Shown here: positions 52,020 through 61,678 of the stretch, in pieces
How positions within the stretch are numbered: position 1 is the stretch's first letter
Layout of the letters: each line of letters starts with the position of its first letter
Source of the DNA: Occallatibacter riparius
Lineage (GTDB): Bacteria > Acidobacteriota > Terriglobia > Terriglobales > Acidobacteriaceae
DNA length: 64,000 nt
Direction: 5' to 3'
Assembly: GCF_025264625.1 (NCBI RefSeq)
Contig: NZ_CP093313.1
Span: 2,666,001-2,730,000 of the forward strand
Translations under genes and position numbers: made by a program
Notes under the pieces: generated by a model
Databases searched by the model: none
Seen by the model: the letters and a program-made list of their open reading frames with translations, nothing else
Told to the model about the DNA's origin: nothing

Positions 52020-54002
52020 ATGCGTTTCTTTTCCCGCGCCCTAAGTGTTTGCTTTTCCGTTGCGGCTCTCGCGGTTGTTCAGAGCCTGCCTGCCCAGACG
52101 AAGTCCACGGTTCTCTCAGTCGACCTGGCGCACCCCGGCGCAGCCATCTCGCCGCAGATGTACGGCATTTTCTTCGAGGACATCAACTTCGCTGCCGATG
52201 GTGGGCTTTATCCCGAGCTGGTGAAGAACCGGTCGTTTGAGTTCAGCGAGCCGCTGACGGGATGGAAGGAGATCATGCCCACAACGGCGAAGGGCATGAT
52301 TGCTTCGCACGGCGAGCTCGCGATCCTGACCGAGCAGCCGCTGAACGCGTCGAATCCGCATTACCTTGAGGCGCGCGTTCATGAGGCCGGCGGATATGGC
52401 TTCTACAACACGGGCTTTCGCGGCATGGGGATTCATGGGGGCGAGGATTATCGCTTCTCCGCTTACGTGCGGGCGAAAGGCCCGACTGCGATTCGAGCCG
52501 AAGTTACGGCAGGCGATAAGACGATCGCGAGCGGAAAGCTCGAGGGGTTCAGCGGCGAGTGGAAGAAGTACGAGACGGTGATCCATGCGAGCGAGACGGC
52601 GGATCACGCGCAGTTGAATTTGTATGTCGACGGGCTTGGGTCCGTTGATCTCGACATGGTTTCGCTGTTTCCGGTGGACACGTGGAAGGGGCGGCCGAAT
52701 GGGCTGCGTAAGGACCTGGTGCAACTGCTTGCTGATATGCATCCGGGGTTCGTTCGTTTCCCTGGTGGGTGCATTGTGGAGGGGCGACAGCTTCTTACGC
52801 GCTATCGGTGGAAGACCACTATTGGCGACGTGGCGCAGCGTAAGACTATCATCAACCGCTGGAACGATGAGTTCGATTTTCGGCCGGCGCCGGATTACTT
52901 CCAGTCGTTCGGACTGGGGTTTTATGAGTACTTCCAGTTGGCCGAGGATATCGGCGCGCGGCCGCTGCCCATTCTGAACTGCGGGATGGCGTGCCAGTAC
53001 AACACCAACGAAACCGCCAAGATGAGTGAGTTGGATGAGTACGTGCAGGATGCTCTGGATTTGATTGACTTCGCCAATGGCCCGGTGACTTCTCCATGGG
53101 GCAAGCTGCGGGCGCAGATGGGGCATCCCGAGTCGTTTCACTTAGAGATGTTGGGAGTAGGTAATGAGCAGTGGGGTGGCCGCTATGTGGATCGCTACAA
53201 GGTGTTCGCGGCGGCGCTGAAAGCGAAGCATCCTGAGATCAAGCTGGTTGTTGCGGCGGGGCCGTCGCCGGCGGGCGATCCGTTCGATGAGATGTGGGCG
53301 CACTGGCGCGAGCTGCACCCCGACATTGTTGACGAGCACTATTACATGGCGCCGGACTGGTTCCTCACGAACACCACGCGGTACGACAAGTACGATCGCA
53401 ACGGGCCGAAGGTGTTTGCGGGCGAATATGCCGCGCAGACCGCAAGCACGACGAGTAGTGACAATCGCAACAACTGGAAGGGCGCGATTGCCGAAGCCGC
53501 ATTCATGACGGGGCTGGAGCGCAACGGAGATGTGGTGACGATGGCCTCGTATGCGCCGCTGATGGCGAATGTGCACGCGTGGCAGTGGACGCCGGACGCG
53601 ATCTGGTTCGACAACCTGCGGTCGTATGGCACGCCGAACTACTACGTGCAGTCTGTGTACGCGAATAACGTGGGCACGCGCGTGGTGCCGATTACGCCAC
53701 TGGTGGATGGCGATGGGCTGTATACGAGCGCGACTCTGGATGAGCGCACGCATGAGTTGATTGTGAAGGCGATCAATCACTCGGCGACGGCGCGGGCTGG
53801 GACGATCAAGCTGTCTGGCGCGAAGGCGAGTGGAGCGGCGAAGGTGGTGACGCTGGCCGCCGCGGATTTGAGTGCGGAGAACAGCTTCGATCAGCCGACG
53901 AATGTTGCGCCGGTTGTGTCGACGATGGAGGTCGGTGCGGGCGATATCAGCGTGGAGATGAAGCCGTGGTCGCTGACGGTGTGGCGGATTCCGGTGCGGT
54001 AA
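52020..54002 (+). CDS. GH51-type alpha-L-arabinofuranosidase, exported
   Basis: A 660-residue secreted arabinofuranosidase that should release L-arabinose from arabinan or arabinoxylan. Signal MRFFSRALSVCFSVAALAVV cleaved near LPAQT. ISPQMYGIFFEDINFAADGG opens a GH51 enzyme; FRFPGG-like sequence FVRFPGGCIVEG, the acid/base region LGVGNEQWGGRYVDRY with the glutamate, and the nucleophile glutamate in PKVFAGEYAAQTAS are all present. An extra beta-sandwich of about 150 residues between the first strands and the barrel marks it as the larger exported type. It complements the two GH43 genes but is not next to them. Confidence 0.92.
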   Translation: MRFFSRALSVCFSVAALAVVQSLPAQTKSTVLSVDLAHPGAAISPQMYGIFFEDINFAADGGLYPELVKNRSFEFSEPLTGWKEIMPTTAKGMIASHGELAILTEQPLNASNPHYLEARVHEAGGYGFYNTGFRGMGIHGGEDYRFSAYVRAKGPTAIRAEVTAGDKTIASGKLEGFSGEWKKYETVIHASETADHAQLNLYVDGLGSVDLDMVSLFPVDTWKGRPNGLRKDLVQLLADMHPGFVRFPGGCIVEGRQLLTRYRWKTTIGDVAQRKTIINRWNDEFDFRPAPDYFQSFGLGFYEYFQLAEDIGARPLPILNCGMACQYNTNETAKMSELDEYVQDALDLIDFANGPVTSPWGKLRAQMGHPESFHLEMLGVGNEQWGGRYVDRYKVFAAALKAKHPEIKLVVAAGPSPAGDPFDEMWAHWRELHPDIVDEHYYMAPDWFLTNTTRYDKYDRNGPKVFAGEYAAQTASTTSSDNRNNWKGAIAEAAFMTGLERNGDVVTMASYAPLMANVHAWQWTPDAIWFDNLRSYGTPNYYVQSVYANNVGTRVVPITPLVDGDGLYTSATLDERTHELIVKAINHSATARAGTIKLSGAKASGAAKVVTLAAADLSAENSFDQPTNVAPVVSTMEVGAGDISVEMKPWSLTVWRIPVR

Positions 54003-54016
54003 GGGCGCTGATTGCG

Positions 54017-54800
54017 TCAACTGCCGAACGGGTCATCGCTTGTCACGCCCTGAGGCAAGGCCTGTACCGCTGACTGGAAGTTGGTCCAGGCGTTGGACGC
54101 GGAGTCGGACGTGAGGTTCTGGTAGAGCTGTGCGAAGGTTCCGCCGTTTCCGAGCGCGACCAGTGCCGGGGCGATCTGGTTGAGCGCGTAGCCTTGGCTG
54201 ATGAGCCATGAGATGAAGGCCATGCCGCATCCCGTGCTGTCGGGGTTCTGATCCGTTGGATCGGTCTGGTTCACGAAGTCAGGCATGCCGTCCTGAAACC
54301 ATTGGGGCGCGGTGGCGAAGTCGGACAGCGCATTATTGCTGACCGAGGCCGCGCACCAGCGCGACAGCGCTTCGCCGGTGCTTTGGCCGCAAATGCTCCC
54401 GCCCATGGAGCACTCGCTGAGCTCGGCCTCAAACAAAGCGGACACCCGGTTGGAGGCGCCATACGCTGCATCCACTTCGATCGCATTGCCGGTTGTAGCC
54501 GCCGTGGTCGGCGCCCCCTGTGCCGTCCGTGGCGCCGCCGAGGGCGAAAACAATCACGCTGACTGCTCCGCCGGTGGTACCAAAGATCGCATCGTTGGCG
54601 TTGGCTACGCGGTCTGCATCATTCAGCAGGTCCTGGGCGTTCTGTAGAGCAGGCGCGCCGAGGGGAGGATCAACATAGACCGTCACTCTTCCGGATGGGC
54701 TGGTACCTACTAACTGGGATGTGCCGGTGAAGCTTGGCCACTGTGGTGCGGCTGCTGCGAGTCGGGCGGTTTTACGAGGGAGTCTCAGGGGATGACTCAT
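54017..54800 (-). pseudogene. Frameshifted gene of unknown function
   Basis: Two frames together make one protein. The N-terminal part (start ATG at 54800 with GGAGG upstream) reads through GTTGGAVSVIVFALGGATDG into TGGADHGG, and the C-terminal part, one base shifted, continues ATTGNAIEVDAAYGASNRVS to SDDPFGS. The switch lies near 54490-54510, within a GC-rich run, and needs one base skipped (or two missing). The joined protein of about 260 residues has no recognised family; ending NQTDPTDQNPDSTGCGMAFI is distinctive. Real decay and a sequence error cannot be told apart here. Confidence 0.75.
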
Positions 54801-55048
54801 GGGAACGGCCTCCGGTTGCGGCAAATATGGCTATGAGAAGCGCAATCGGATTCTCGGGTTGTCGAGGGTGCGAGAGTAGCTTCGATCGGAGAAAGGATTT
54901 GCTGGTGGAGGTGTCGATGATGTTGGTGCGCGTCGGAATTCAGAGACATCGTCTCATACCAAGGACGTTTAGGTTCAACTGCAGATCCCTCCACTTCGCT
55001 GCGCTGCGGTCGGGATGACACCTTGGGAGGCCTACGGATCAGCAGAGC

Positions 55049-55139
55049 GCGGGTGTGGACACCCGCTACAGCCATTCTCCACCCCAGCGAGCACAAATCG
55101 CTCGCCGGGGACCCCGGGTCTGGAGACCGGCGCTACACC
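55049..55139. repeat. Pair of related hairpins downstream of rmuC
   Basis: GCGGGTGT-GG-ACACCCGC (55049-55066) and CCGGGTCT-GG-AGACCGG (55114-55130) share the pattern GGGTxTGGAxACC and each is followed by the bases (G)CGCTACA or CGCTACA. They end 5 bases from the rmuC stop. The form looks like a REP-type palindromic unit. Confidence 0.5.
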
Positions 55140-55143
55140 TGAC

Positions 55144-56643
55144 CTATTCCGCGGTGGTCGCGTCGGCGTCAGAGTCGGGGGTGAGGGCCAGTTCGGCTTG
55201 ATCCACTTCGGCGCGGTCGAGCAACTTCTGCGGAATGGACTTTGTGGTGCGGAGCCCCAGCTTCTTGAGCAGTTCGACCTGGCGGATGAGGTTGCCGCGG
55301 CCGTCGGCGAGCTTCTTCATCGCATTGGTGTAGTGCTGGTCGCTCTTGCGGATGCTGTCTCCGAGGACTTCCATGTCGGTGACGAAGCCGACGAATTTTT
55401 CGTAGAGCTCGGTGCCGCGGTCCATCACGTCTTTGACGTTGCGGGCCTGGCGCTCCTGCTGCCAGAGGACGTTGATGATGCGGATGACGTAGAGCAGCGT
55501 GGTGGGGCCGACGAGGAGGATGCCTTGCTTGTAGGCGTCGGCCCAGAGCTCGGCGTCGGATTGCAGAGCCATGAGGAAGGCCGGCTCGACGGGGACGAAC
55601 ATTACGACGAAGTCGGGGGCCTCTATTTCCGGGAGGCGGTGGTAGCCCGCGCGGGCGAGTCCTGCGACGTGGTTGCGGACGCTGGTGAGGTGCAGCTTGA
55701 GCGCAGCCTTGCGAGCGTCTTCGTCCGTGGCGTTGATGCAGTCGGTGTAGGCGTTGAGCGAGACCTTGGAGTCGATGACGAGATGGCGGCCACCGGGGAG
55801 GTGGAGGACCACGTCGGTGCGGACGGAGCGGGCGCGCTGGCCGGATTCGGCTTCGGCGGTGTGGGACTGCTGGAAGGTGTACTGCTCGTTTTCGCGGAGG
55901 CCAGCCTTGTCGAGCAGATCGCGGAGAATGAATTCGCCCCAGTCGCCCTGGGCTTTGGCGGAGCCGCGCAGCGCTGTGGTGAGGTTGTGGGCTTCATCGG
56001 AGAGTTGCTGGTTCATGGTGTTGAGGTTGGCGACCAGAGTCTTGAGTTCGGTGACGCCGACAGTGGATTCGGTCTGGACCTTTTCGACCTTCTCGCGGAA
56101 TTCCTTGATTTGCGTTTGCAGCGGGGCGAGGAGGGTGTTGAGATCCTTCTGGCTGGACTCGGAGAAGGACTTGGATCTTTCGTCAAACAGTTTTCCGGCG
56201 AGCGCTTCAAAGTGATTCGCCAACTCGATGCGCGCATTCTTAATGAACTCGTCTCGCTCCTGGACCTTAGCCCGCTCATTCAGCAGTGCAGTTTCGAGCT
56301 CGCCAATACGGGCGGAGGACTTCGAGGCGGAGTCACTGGCGGCAGTTGACTGAGTATGCAGCGCATCGCGAGCGGTGATTAGATCTGCCGTGAGGCGGTC
56401 GATGGTGGACTGGCGCTCGGCGGAGAGGGATTCGAATCCGGCGCGGCGCTCGGCCAGGGTGCGGGACTGGGCGAGGTCGGCGCGCGCTAACGTGAGTTCG
56501 GAGGAGAGCTCTGCGGCGCGCTGGGCGAGCTGGGCCTTTTCGCTTTCGATGGCGGCGCGCTCGGATTTGGCGGCGAACTGGCGCAGAAGATAGCCGGCTA
56601 CGATTCCGATGAGGGCGGCGAGAACGGGGATGAGAGCCTGCAT
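55144..56643 (-). CDS. rmuC: DNA recombination protein RmuC
   Basis: RmuC limits recombination between inverted repeats and has a PD-(D/E)XK-like domain. The 499-residue protein begins with a membrane anchor (MQALIPVLAALIGIVAGYLL), followed by a long coiled coil to about residue 205 (Glu/Ala/Leu-rich, many AQRAAELSSELTLARADLAQ-like heptads). The RmuC core has AKAQGDWGEFILRDLLDKAG, RTDVVLHLPGGRHLVIDSKV, where Asp and the DSK lysine form the nuclease signature, and VGPTTLLYVIRIINVLWQQE. An extended upstream frame is rejected since the anchor starts at 56643. Confidence 0.94.
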   Translation of the reverse strand: MQALIPVLAALIGIVAGYLLRQFAAKSERAAIESEKAQLAQRAAELSSELTLARADLAQSRTLAERRAGFESLSAERQSTIDRLTADLITARDALHTQSTAASDSASKSSARIGELETALLNERAKVQERDEFIKNARIELANHFEALAGKLFDERSKSFSESSQKDLNTLLAPLQTQIKEFREKVEKVQTESTVGVTELKTLVANLNTMNQQLSDEAHNLTTALRGSAKAQGDWGEFILRDLLDKAGLRENEQYTFQQSHTAEAESGQRARSVRTDVVLHLPGGRHLVIDSKVSLNAYTDCINATDEDARKAALKLHLTSVRNHVAGLARAGYHRLPEIEAPDFVVMFVPVEPAFLMALQSDAELWADAYKQGILLVGPTTLLYVIRIINVLWQQERQARNVKDVMDRGTELYEKFVGFVTDMEVLGDSIRKSDQHYTNAMKKLADGRGNLIRQVELLKKLGLRTTKSIPQKLLDRAEVDQAELALTPDSDADATTAE

Positions 56644-57072
56644 GGCGATTTCCTTCTCTGTTCGCCAAATATACGCCTTTTTGTCTGTGAAATTGTGGGT
56701 CGAAACTCCGCCGGGTTTTCCTTCTGGTACGCGCCCCTCTCCAAAAGCGAGAGATCGGGGGCACCCGGAAATTGGATACTCGCGGGGCTTCCTCAGCGGT
56801 TCAGCAGCAGATTCCCTCCGGAATGACAGAAAGAAATGCAAGTGCAAAAGCGGGTCCTTCGCCTGCGGCTCAGGACGACAAGAGCAGAGAGTAGCGCGCC
56901 TTTACCGCAGCCCGGTTCGCCTTATAGACTTGGAACTTCGGGGACTTGCGCGATTTTTGCGCAGCGCCGGTTGTGCTGGGCAGCCGCTGGCCTATATTCT
57001 CGGCTGGATTGGCACAGGCGCGGACGCCCTGATCCGGGTTGAATCGCCTAAAGACTTTGAGGAGAGACACGC

Positions 57073-57321
57073 ATGGCCGTGGAAGAGAAGGTTAAGCAGA
57101 TCATTGTGGAACAGCTCCAGGTGGATGAGGCGGAAGTGACGCCCAATGCCAGCTTTCAGGAAGACCTGGGTGCGGACTCGCTCGACGTTGTCGAGCTGGT
57201 GATGCAGTTTGAAGAGGCGTTCGATCTGGAGATTCCGGACGAAGACGCGGAAAAGATCAAGACCGTCAAGGACGCAATCGAGTACATCGAGAAGCACGAA
57301 AAGACCGCGAAAGGCAAGTAG
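57073..57321 (+). CDS. acpP: Acyl carrier protein
   Basis: An 82-residue acidic four-helix protein that carries growing acyl chains on phosphopantetheine. The attachment serine is in [11 protein letters not shown] (Ser36), the invariant DSL motif, and the acidic helix [20 protein letters not shown] follows. It ends EKTAKGK. The next gene fabF starts 3 bases after its stop, so the pair is one operon for fatty acid elongation. Start ATG is clear with GAGGAG-type sequence upstream. Confidence 0.97.
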   Translation: MAVEEKVKQIIVEQLQVDEAEVTPNASFQEDLGADSLDVVELVMQFEEAFDLEIPDEDAEKIKTVKDAIEYIEKHEKTAKGK

Positions 57322-57324
57322 CCG

Positions 57325-58572
57325 GTGAATCGAAGAGTCGTTATCACCGGCCTTGGGCTGGTTTGCGGTGTAGGCAATACCGCTCTCGAAGTATGGCAGC
57401 AGTTGTTGGCGGGAGCCAGTGGTGCGGGGCCTATCCAGGCCTTTGACACCACGGGATTTCCTGTCACATTCGCCTGCGAGGTCAAGAATTTTGACCCGTT
57501 GAACTTCGTGGACAAGAAGGAAGCGCGCAAGATGGGGCGCTTCATTCATTTTGCCTTCGCCGCAACGCACGAAGCGCTGACGCAGTCGGGGCTGCAGATT
57601 ACGCCCGAGATCGCGGACCGCGTGGGTGTGTTCATCGGCTCGGGGATCGGCGGTTTCGAGATCATTGAGCGTGAGCATGCCAGCCTTCTGGCGGGCGGGC
57701 CGCGGAAGATCTCGCCCTTCTTTATTCCTTCGACGATTGTGAACATGGCGGCGGGGCAGATCTCGATCCGCTATGGGGCGCAGGGGCCGATTTCAGCAAC
57801 GGCCACGGCGTGTGCGACGTCGGCGAACTCGATTGGCGACTCGGTGCGGATGATTCTGCATGGCGATGCGGATGTGATGATCGCGGGCGGATCGGAAGCA
57901 TCGGTGACGGCGCTGGCGGTGGGCGGGTTCGCTGCGATGCGAGCCCTCTCGACTCGCAACGACGAGCCGCAGAAGGCGAGCCGTCCTTTCGACAAGGACC
58001 GCGACGGTTTTGTCATCGGCGAGGGCGCGGGCATTCTGATTCTGGAAGAGCTCGAGTTTGCAAAGAAGCGCGGTGCGAAAATCCTGGCCGAGGTGATCGG
58101 CTACGGAATGAGCGCGGATGCGTATCACATGACCGGCATCGCTCCTGAAGGTCTGGGCGCGCAACGCAGTATGCGTGCGGCGCTGAAGGATGCGGGCATT
58201 GCGCCGGAAGAAGTGGGCTATGTGAACGCGCATGCCACGTCCACTCCGGCGGGCGACGGGAATGAGTCGCTTGCTGTCGAAAAGGTCTTCGGTGAGCACG
58301 CATTGAGCGGCAAGCTCAAGGTGAGCGCGACGAAGTCAATGACCGGGCACCTGCTGGGCGGCGCGGGCGGTCTGGAGGCCGGCATCACGATCCTGGCGCT
58401 GCAGAACCAGATGCTTCCGCCGACGATCAACCTGGAGAACGTCGATCCCGAGTGCAAGCTGGATTACGTGCCGAACCAGGCAATTCCGTACAGCTTTGAT
58501 GTGGCGTTGTCGAATTCCTTCGGATTTGGCGGGATCAATGCATCGCTGATTATGCGGCGGTGGACGGAATAA
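57325..58572 (+). CDS. fabF: Beta-ketoacyl-ACP synthase II (GTG start)
   Basis: FabF condenses malonyl-ACP with acyl-ACP in fatty acid elongation. The 415-residue protein has the catalytic cysteine in SATATACATSANSIG (about residue 164), and the two histidines in VNAHATSTPAGD and KSMTGHLLGGAGG, plus the typical ending NSFGFGGINASLIMRRW. It starts with GTG three bases after the acpP stop, indicating translational coupling. A 7-bp tandem repeat and a strong terminator follow its stop. Confidence 0.97.
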   Translation: MNRRVVITGLGLVCGVGNTALEVWQQLLAGASGAGPIQAFDTTGFPVTFACEVKNFDPLNFVDKKEARKMGRFIHFAFAATHEALTQSGLQITPEIADRVGVFIGSGIGGFEIIEREHASLLAGGPRKISPFFIPSTIVNMAAGQISIRYGAQGPISATATACATSANSIGDSVRMILHGDADVMIAGGSEASVTALAVGGFAAMRALSTRNDEPQKASRPFDKDRDGFVIGEGAGILILEELEFAKKRGAKILAEVIGYGMSADAYHMTGIAPEGLGAQRSMRAALKDAGIAPEEVGYVNAHATSTPAGDGNESLAVEKVFGEHALSGKLKVSATKSMTGHLLGGAGGLEAGITILALQNQMLPPTINLENVDPECKLDYVPNQAIPYSFDVALSNSFGFGGINASLIMRRWTE

Positions 58573-58577
58573 CGCAG

Positions 58578-58605
58578 GGAGTAGGCAGTAGGGAATAGGG
58601 AATAG
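58578..58605 (+). repeat. 7-bp tandem repeat after fabF
   Basis: GGAGTAG, GCAGTAG, GGAATAG, GGAATAG lie 5 bases past the fabF stop and just before its terminator stem. Confidence 0.75.
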
Positions 58606-58612
58606 AAAAGCG

Positions 58613-58644
58613 ACGGCGCGCATCTTTGATGCGCGCCGTTTTTG
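58613..58644 (+). terminator. Rho-independent terminator of acpP-fabF
   Basis: Perfect 12-bp stem ACGGCGCGCATC / GATGCGCGCCGT with a three-base TTT loop followed by TTTTG. It also lies near the end of the convergent gene at 58659. Confidence 0.88.
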
Positions 58645-58658
58645 TTCCTGAGTAGGAC

Positions 58659-59420
58659 TCAAGAGAATGCTGCGTTCCAGCCAACGCCGATCAGGACGAC
58701 GAGTATCCACCACCCGAAGGCTGCAATGTAACCAGAACTGCGTTTGACGCCGGCAACGGTGGCAGTGCCGATGCCCACCAAGATCAGAGTCCAGATGGTG
58801 ACGATGTCGATGGACGTGGCGAGGCTGTAGATCGCCGGCCCGACGTCTGCCGGATTCAGAAAGGCTCCGACGTTGGTAGGCGCGAAATTCTTGATGTTGA
58901 ACGACTCCGGCGCAGCCCCCGCGTAGATGACGATAATCCCCAACAGTGTCTTGAATATGGAGGGCAACATTGCGTACATCCAGACGGAGAGAACGCTGCC
59001 GAACTTCGCTCGGCCGCCGAAGCCGAAGTTGATGGTTCCCAGCATGACGCCGGAAATGACCAGACCCATAATGATGAGAAACACGGGTCCGGCGAGGAAG
59101 ACTCCTTCCGTAACATAGGTGGAGATCTTCATCTGCTGTTCCCGCGCCTCAGGCGTGGCCTGCTGCATGCGCTCCTGAGCCTTGGGGCTGAGGTTGATCT
59201 GGTTTTCCATCACCTGGCGCATGCCGATCTTGCTGTTGACGGCGAAGAAGAAGACGTAGCCCAGCACTGCGTAAATCAGGAACGGCATCCACCAGCTACG
59301 GTGGCCATTCTTGATATCGGTAAAGGTCTTCGATGGCGCGGTGAAGGTGTTCGTTATGCGCGCGAGTTGAGACAGGCCGGGGGTGGATTCCGCCACCGGC
59401 TGAACGCTTGTGTCACTCAT
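58659..59420 (-). CDS. Yip1-domain membrane protein
   Basis: A 253-residue protein with five hydrophobic segments, of the YIP1 family (PF04893). The N terminus has a TRITNTFTAPSKTFTDIKNG-like segment (VARI... variants usual in the family) and the helices start at MPFLIYAVLGYVFFFAVNSK. The charged periplasmic loop SPKAQERMQQATPEAREQQM between helices one and two is typical of bacterial members. The role is unknown; lipid or membrane homeostasis is a guess. Convergent with fabF. Confidence 0.82.
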   Translation of the reverse strand: MSDTSVQPVAESTPGLSQLARITNTFTAPSKTFTDIKNGHRSWWMPFLIYAVLGYVFFFAVNSKIGMRQVMENQINLSPKAQERMQQATPEAREQQMKISTYVTEGVFLAGPVFLIIMGLVISGVMLGTINFGFGGRAKFGSVLSVWMYAMLPSIFKTLLGIIVIYAGAAPESFNIKNFAPTNVGAFLNPADVGPAIYSLATSIDIVTIWTLILVGIGTATVAGVKRSSGYIAAFGWWILVVLIGVGWNAAFS

Positions 59421-59622
59421 GTGTGCCTCTCAAATATCGGTTCACATACGTAGCCGTCGAGGGCGCAGAGGGAGTCTGCGTTTCGCGGGCCCGATTGGAT
59501 CTTGCATTGAATACGCACTCTTACATTTTTGAGTTCAATTTCAGATGTGGAGTGCGGTCGCCGCGATTGTAACCCAATCCTGGGTGGAGGCAATCACATT
59601 CGTGTGAACGGGAGCCGGCGAT

Positions 59623-60609
59623 TTAACGGCCGCGAGAGGCGAGCTCGGCTTCAGGGGCGGGCGAGTGCCTGTGGTGATGCGGGCCGGGCGGGGGCGGAGT
59701 CGGGACGTAAGTCTTGTAGACCGTGATGTGGAAGCAGGCCTGCTGGAACTCCTCTTCGACGTCGATTTGGCCGGCGACCTGGAGCGGCAGGAGCCAAGAG
59801 CGGACCCAGCCGAGTTCCTGGCGGCTCATTGTGCCTTTGGCGATGTCGACCGTGGCCCCGGTGAGGTGGGGGCTGACGACGTCGCCTTCAGCTGCGGCGG
59901 CGTTGCCGTTCACGAGAATGAGCTGCTTCTGGTACTCGACTGTGCGGACGGCGGAGCTGACCAGGATGGGGCGGTGGAAGCGTGCGGAATGGGCACGGGC
60001 GAACTCGGTGAGAAAGTGGGCGGTCCAGGGACGGCAGTAACGGCGATTCGTCGGCAGCTCGCTGTTGACCAGCAGCGAGGCAGAGGCGGGTAGCGGCACG
60101 AGAAGGTGCTGGGCAATGCGGCTGTTCAGGTCGTCGTTGTCGAGGATGCGCTCGAGGCCTTCGGACTCACTGATCTGGTTCTGGCGGGCGAGGGACAGGG
60201 AGGAGCCGAGAAGCGGGGGCGGCATGGGGGTCGGACGATAGCGATGTAGCGACACAGCTTCAACTGTGGGGCCGGCGGCGGTGAAGGGAGGGGAATGGCG
60301 GATTGCCGGCGAACGGTGCGCTTCCGGATTGTGGTGGGAGGGGCCGGCGGTGTGGCTGTGCGCCGCGAAATGGACAGCAGATCGGTGCGAGGAAGACACG
60401 TGGGCGGCCGAGGAGTTGTGACGTGCAGAGGTGCTCTGATGTGCAGAGGCTCGCGAACTAGCGGTCGCGGCGTGGGTACGCGGCGCGGCTGCATGCGAGT
60501 ACGCCTTCGCCGGATGCGCTGAGGCTTTGGCGTGGTGAGAGGTGGCGGCCGTTCCGGCTGTAGCCGAAAATGCCGCCAACGTGAGCGCGATGAGGGGGTT
60601 CCGCAACAC
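59623..60609 (-). CDS. DUF5715 family exported protein
   Basis: A 328-residue exported protein. After the signal (MLRNPLIALTLAAFSATAGT) comes a very low-complexity Ala/His/Ser-rich stretch of about 90 residues (SHHAKASAHPAKAYSHAAAP and similar), then a globular domain with SSAVRTVEYQKQLILVNGNA and GDVVSPHLTGATVDIAKGTM. That S-R-x-Q...S-x-H-xxG-xxxDI pattern resembles M15 peptidases of the VanY type, with which DUF5715 has been compared; a cell-wall peptidase role is inferred. The tail is Pro/His-rich. Confidence 0.8.
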   Translation of the reverse strand: MLRNPLIALTLAAFSATAGTAATSHHAKASAHPAKAYSHAAAPRTHAATASSRASAHQSTSARHNSSAAHVSSSHRSAVHFAAHSHTAGPSHHNPEAHRSPAIRHSPPFTAAGPTVEAVSLHRYRPTPMPPPLLGSSLSLARQNQISESEGLERILDNDDLNSRIAQHLLVPLPASASLLVNSELPTNRRYCRPWTAHFLTEFARAHSARFHRPILVSSAVRTVEYQKQLILVNGNAAAAEGDVVSPHLTGATVDIAKGTMSRQELGWVRSWLLPLQVAGQIDVEEEFQQACFHITVYKTYVPTPPPPGPHHHRHSPAPEAELASRGR

Positions 60610-60850
60610 GCAGGAGTGTGCGGAGAAACCAGAGCAGGATCAGTGTAGGGTGTTTGGAGGCGTTCGCCGAGTATCAAGCAGGGTGCAGTTGGGTCTGATA
60701 ACGGGACGGAAGGACCGGATGGGCCTGCGGGCTGGTAAGTGAGGACTTTTCCCGATATACTGATCGAAGCGCCTGAGGCGCAGGGGAATCCCTGTGTAGG
60801 GCGCGTTTCTGACGGGGTCCTCAGGGCTCCGTCGCAAAACGAGAAAAAAG

Positions 60851-61048
60851 ATGCCCAAGTTGAAGACCCATTCGGGCGCGGCCAAGCGCTTCAAGAAGAC
60901 CGGCACCGGCAAAATCAAGCGGGGCCACACGAAGACGCGGCACATCCTTTCGTCGAAGTCACCGAAGCAGAAGCGTAAGCTTGGTAAGAGCGCTCTCGTT
61001 TCTGACGGTGATCACGCGAAGGTAGCGCGCATGATCCCGTACGCCTGA
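60851..61048 (+). CDS. rpmI: 50S ribosomal protein L35
   Basis: A 65-residue basic protein: [20 protein letters not shown] and [20 protein letters not shown] give the normal L35 sequence and length. It forms an operon with rplT 180 bases downstream. In many bacteria infC precedes it; here infC is elsewhere, so this pair begins with rpmI and needs its own promoter, probably the TATACT box at about 60757 (with a weak -35). Confidence 0.97.
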   Translation: MPKLKTHSGAAKRFKKTGTGKIKRGHTKTRHILSSKSPKQKRKLGKSALVSDGDHAKVARMIPYA

Positions 61049-61228
61049 TCGTTGTCTCCGCCCTTGCGGGTGGGAACTTCAGGGCCTCAGTGGAGAGGCC
61101 CCCGGCAGCCGGAAGGCAGCCGAGTGATTAAGGCTTGCAGTCGCGAGTGAAGAGGTTCTGACCAGCCTCCAAGGCCGGTTCTCCTGCCTCCAGCCGCGTA
61201 AGACCACTTAACCAAACGGAGAAACACG

Positions 61229-61600
61229 ATGCCCCGCGTAAAACGCAGCACAAAGCGGAGTGACCGCCGCAAGAAGATCCTTGAGCGCGCAAGTGGTTAC
61301 TTCCTCACGAAATCGAAGCTTTATCAGGCAGCCCAGGAAGCCGTCGAGCGCGGCCTCAAGTTTGCATATAAGGGCCGCCGCGAGAAGAAGCGCCAGTTCC
61401 GTTCGCTCTGGATTGTGCGTATCTCTGCCGCAGCCAAGCTCAACGGCACCAGCTATTCGCAATTCGTCAACGGCCTGAAGAAGGCCGGCATCGAGCTGGA
61501 TCGCAAGATCCTGGCCGACATCGCCGTGCAGGACGCCGCCGGCTTCACCAAGCTGGTGGAGCAGTCGAAGGCCGCGCTGGCCAAGACGGCAGCCGCCTAA
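61229..61600 (+). CDS. rplT: 50S ribosomal protein L20
   Basis: A 123-residue protein with the L20 hallmarks [40 protein letters not shown] and [20 protein letters not shown]. The 180-base spacer after rpmI contains GC-rich hairpins and ends in ACGGAGAAACACG before the ATG; an L20 autoregulatory site is possible but not identified. A strong terminator follows the stop. Confidence 0.97.
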   Translation: MPRVKRSTKRSDRRKKILERASGYFLTKSKLYQAAQEAVERGLKFAYKGRREKKRQFRSLWIVRISAAAKLNGTSYSQFVNGLKKAGIELDRKILADIAVQDAAGFTKLVEQSKAALAKTAAA

Positions 61601-61624
61601 GCAGACAGATTCTGAGCAGTTCCG

Positions 61625-61653
61625 AACGGCCTGAAGCCTTGCTTCAGGCCGTT
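61625..61653. terminator. Terminator after rplT
   Basis: Perfect 13-bp stem AACGGCCTGAAGC / GCTTCAGGCCGTT with a three-base loop, followed by TGCTTTT. It is shared with the convergent gene ending at 61679. Confidence 0.82.
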
Positions 61654-61678
61654 TGCTTTTGGTGGAGCAGATCCGACC

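Noticed and set aside
54980..55020. Intergenic string CCACTTCGCTGCGCTGCGG and a similar one near 56850
   Set aside because: They look alike and resemble dispersed REP-type sequence, but only two loosely matching copies are visible, so no element was called.
55015..56349. 444-codon plus-strand frame
   Set aside because: Antisense shadow of rmuC.
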